From contig PMKB01000310.1 of the NCBI GenBank assembly GCA_003157595.1, forward strand, positions 1 through 6,572: a stretch of DNA of 6,572 nucleotides, read 5' to 3'. This document shows positions 5,503 through 6,572 of this stretch, one piece after another (positions within the stretch are counted from its first letter, which is position 1; every line of letters starts with the position of its first letter). Both the position numbers and the translations under genes were made by a program. The notes beneath the pieces are model-generated. The model was not told the origin of the DNA and ran no database searches. It worked only from the letters and a program-made list of their open reading frames with translations. The stretch comes from Solirubrobacterales bacterium (GTDB taxonomy: Bacteria > Actinomycetota > Thermoleophilia > Solirubrobacterales > Solirubrobacteraceae).

Positions 5503-6572
5503 GGCCAGGTGGTCGCGGGGGACACTCAGCCAACGTCCCGAGAGCCGTTCAGGCGCTATGGCGAGCGATGGATCGAGTCGGACTCCGGCCGCACGTCGGG
5601 CGGCGTAGGGAGCGTCACGCGCGACAGCTATGCGGACGCGATCGCGCGCATCGCCATCCCGTACTTCGGGGCAACTCGCATGGACGAGATCGACGCCCCG
5701 ATGCTTCGCGACTTCATCGCGTCGCTTGCCGCCAAGCAGCTTGCGCCGTCCACGGTTCGCCGCTACTACGCGCCCGTCCGCGCGCTTCTCGCTACGGCCT
5801 ACGAGGATGACCTCATTCGCTCGAACCCGGCATCCAACGTGCGAGTGATCGTGTCGAGGACGACGGCGAGGAAGACGCGGTTGACCCCTGACCAGACTCG
5901 CGCGCTCCTTGCACAGATGCCTCCCGAGCACGCCGATCTCGCCTACGTCCTGGCCGCAACCGGACTGCGGATCGGCGAGGCGCTCGCGGCGAGGTGGACC
6001 GATCTCGGCCAGAGCGTCGATGGGCGGCCTGTGTTGACGGTGCCGAAGTCTAAGACCCCCTCTGGGCGGCGCGTGATTCCGCTGTCGCCAGAGACCGGCC
6101 ACCGCCTCCTCCGGCGCCGATCCGACGCGACATTCGCCGAAGACGCCGATCCGATGTTCCCCAACAGGTTCCGGGAGCCAATCGACGTCCACAACTATCG
6201 CCAGCGCATCTTCAACCCCGCTGCGAAGAAAGCTGGCGTCGCCTGGGCTACCCCGCACACCTTGCGGCACGGCCTCGCGAGCCTGATGGCGGATCATGGC
6301 CTCACTGCGTCGCAGATCGCGTCGCAACTGGGTCACGCGGATGGTGGCGTGCTCGCGCTCAGGACGTACATCCACGCCGAGCTGATCGACGCTCCGGACT
6401 TCATTGACGGTTCGCTCGCTGCGATTCGCGAGGGTCAACGCTGGGGTCAACACCGCACCCGAACCTCCCCGAACGTCACGCGACCTAGAACGCCCGAATC
6501 CCAGGGCGTTCCGAACCCTTCCGAACGCCTCCGAACCCGCCGATCAGAACTCGTAATGAAGGGGTCCCCGGT
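5401..6572 (+). CDS. tyrosine recombinase / phage-type integrase, 3' end open at window edge
   Basis: This site-specific recombinase probably catalyses integration and excision at the flanking tRNA-Thr sites. Numbered from the TTG at 5401, an AP2-like arm-binding domain is visible at 8-36 (QYSFRHKGRQRSRSFRTLSEA), a SAM-like core-binding domain at about 48-145, and the catalytic domain from about 160. All six catalytic residues are present: R190 (TGLRIGE), K218, H286 and R289 (PHTLRHG), H312 (QLGHA) and nucleophile Y323 (RTYIHA). The frame is open from 5344 with no ATG before the arm domain; TTG at 5398 or 5401 is the best start, since the GTG at 5509 would delete that domain. There is no stop in the window: the frame continues about 48 residues past the usual end of the fold, through phased repeats and the att core. 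Sampled GC is about 67%, between host and cargo. No ORF finder requiring ATG would report it intact. Confidence 0.92.
   Translation, partial: MHRQRARPRQYSFRHKGRQRSRSFRTLSEAVRFKGQVVAGDTQPTSREPFRRYGERWIESDSGRTSGGVGSVTRDSYADAIARIAIPYFGATRMDEIDAPMLRDFIASLAAKQLAPSTVRRYYAPVRALLATAYEDDLIRSNPASNVRVIVSRTTARKTRLTPDQTRALLAQMPPEHADLAYVLAATGLRIGEALAARWTDLGQSVDGRPVLTVPKSKTPSGRRVIPLSPETGHRLLRRRSDATFAEDADPMFPNRFREPIDVHNYRQRIFNPAAKKAGVAWATPHTLRHGLASLMADHGLTASQIASQLGHADGGVLALRTYIHAELIDAPDFIDGSLAAIREGQRWGQHRTRTSPNVTRPRTPESQGVPNPSERLRTRRSELVMKGSP
6432..6451 (+). repeat. pair of GGGTCAAC direct repeats, 12 bases apart
   Basis: gggtcaac occurs at 6432-6439 and 6444-6451, just inside the right end of the element and before the CCGAAC array. 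Paired direct repeats in this position could be integrase arm sites. They also lie in the open integrase frame and encode GQ-R/H there. The spacing of 12 bases is a whole number of codons, so coding constraint cannot be excluded. Confidence 0.5.
6459..6536 (+). repeat. 10-bp-phased CCGAAC array beside the right att site
   Basis: CCGAAC occurs at 6459, 6469, 6511, 6521 and 6531, with a variant CCGAAT at 6494. Within each cluster the copies are exactly 10 bases apart, close to one helical turn. The last three form 10-base units: ttccgaaccc, ttccgaacgc, ctccgaaccc (6509-6538). A 10-base period is not a codon multiple, so it reflects DNA-level structure rather than protein repeats. Arrays like this next to att cores are known to bind excisionases or integrase arm domains; that role is inferred here. 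Confidence 0.8.
6488..6511. repeat. 8-bp inverted repeat inside the phased array
   Basis: gaacgccc (6488-6495) and gggcgttc (6504-6511) are perfect inverted repeats around an 8-base loop. It could be a protein-binding dyad or a weak hairpin terminator for the integrase, but no T-run follows and the integrase frame has no stop before it. Confidence 0.5.
6549..6572 (+). repeat. attR core: partial copy of tRNA-Thr, cut by the window end
   Basis: This is an exact 24-base copy of 4105-4128 in the same orientation, lacking the 5' half of the tRNA. Such a 3' tRNA fragment is the usual scar at the distal end of a tRNA-integrated element. The window stops inside it, so I cannot see whether identity runs on to the tRNA 3' end or what lies beyond. 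Confidence 0.85.

Larger units (their letters stand above)
4105..6572. mobile_element. minimal integrative element in tRNA-Thr (integrase plus one ATP-grasp cargo gene)
   Basis: The element is bounded by a 24-base direct repeat of the tRNA-Thr 3' half (4105-4128 and 6549-6572), giving a predicted circular unit of about 2444 bases. It contains a tyrosine recombinase reading towards the right att site, one divergent ATP-grasp gene of much lower GC, and repeat clusters near both att sites that look like integrase or excisionase binding arms. No conjugation, replication, capsid or excisionase gene is recognisable. If it moves, it would depend on its own integrase and perhaps a helper. The right boundary is cut by the window end, so the full core and the host sequence beyond are not seen. 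The element could alternatively be a deletion remnant of a larger island. Confidence 0.75.

Noticed and set aside
5391..5525. Cys-rich N-terminal extension of the cargo protein (start GTG 5525), resembling a zinc-binding region
   Set aside because: This stretch is better explained as the antisense of the integrase arm-binding domain. The cysteines come from GC-rich integrase codons read backwards.
5329..6453. A 374-residue minus-strand open frame opposite the integrase
   Set aside because: It is the antisense shadow of the integrase, which carries all catalytic residues on the plus strand.

Overview
The window suggests a high-GC actinobacterial chromosome. Its codon use is rich in G/C third positions, start codons are often GTG or in ATGA/GTGA overlaps, and the gene families are typical of the phylum. 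A Thermoleophilia-like lineage (Solirubrobacterales or Gaiellales) is my guess from sequence style, not something demonstrated.

Layout. (1) Positions 1-1187 hold the 3' end of a DrrA-type ABC ATPase and a complete DrrB-type ABC-2 permease, coupled by an ATGA overlap, as in a drug or lipid exporter. (2) Positions 1188-1391 are a short gap with a possible 40-residue membrane peptide on the minus strand. (3) Positions 1392-3987 are a tightly coupled importer operon: a lipoprotein substrate-binding protein of the NMT1/THI5 (ThiY-like) type, an SsuB/ThiZ-type ATPase and an SsuC/ThiX-type permease, joined by GTGA and ATGA overlaps. A strong GC hairpin follows. (4) Positions 4075-4147 are a complete tRNA-Thr(CGT). 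(5) From the anticodon region of that tRNA to the window end lies what looks like a very small integrative element.

The element is the most interesting part. The last 24 bases of the window (6549-6572) exactly repeat 4105-4128 of the tRNA, from the end of the 5' anticodon stem into the T-arm. This is the arrangement expected for attL and attR of an element integrated in a tRNA gene. The implied unit is about 2.44 kb. It carries a tyrosine recombinase on the plus strand with all six catalytic residues visible, and one cargo gene on the minus strand encoding an ATP-grasp-fold protein. I see no relaxase, replication gene, capsid gene or excisionase. Hand counts of 60-base samples give about 75% GC in the host importer operon, 67% in the integrase and 47-48% in the cargo, so the cargo appears to come from a different source from both the host and the integrase.

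The integrase reading frame has no stop inside the window. It runs through an array of 10-bp-phased CCGAAC hexamers and straight through the att core. Its C-terminus would therefore differ between the integrated and excised forms. In the predicted circle the frame continues from the core through the tRNA 3' end to a TGA at 4193-4195. The integrase and cargo genes are divergent with almost no space between their plausible starts, and neither has a nearby ATG.
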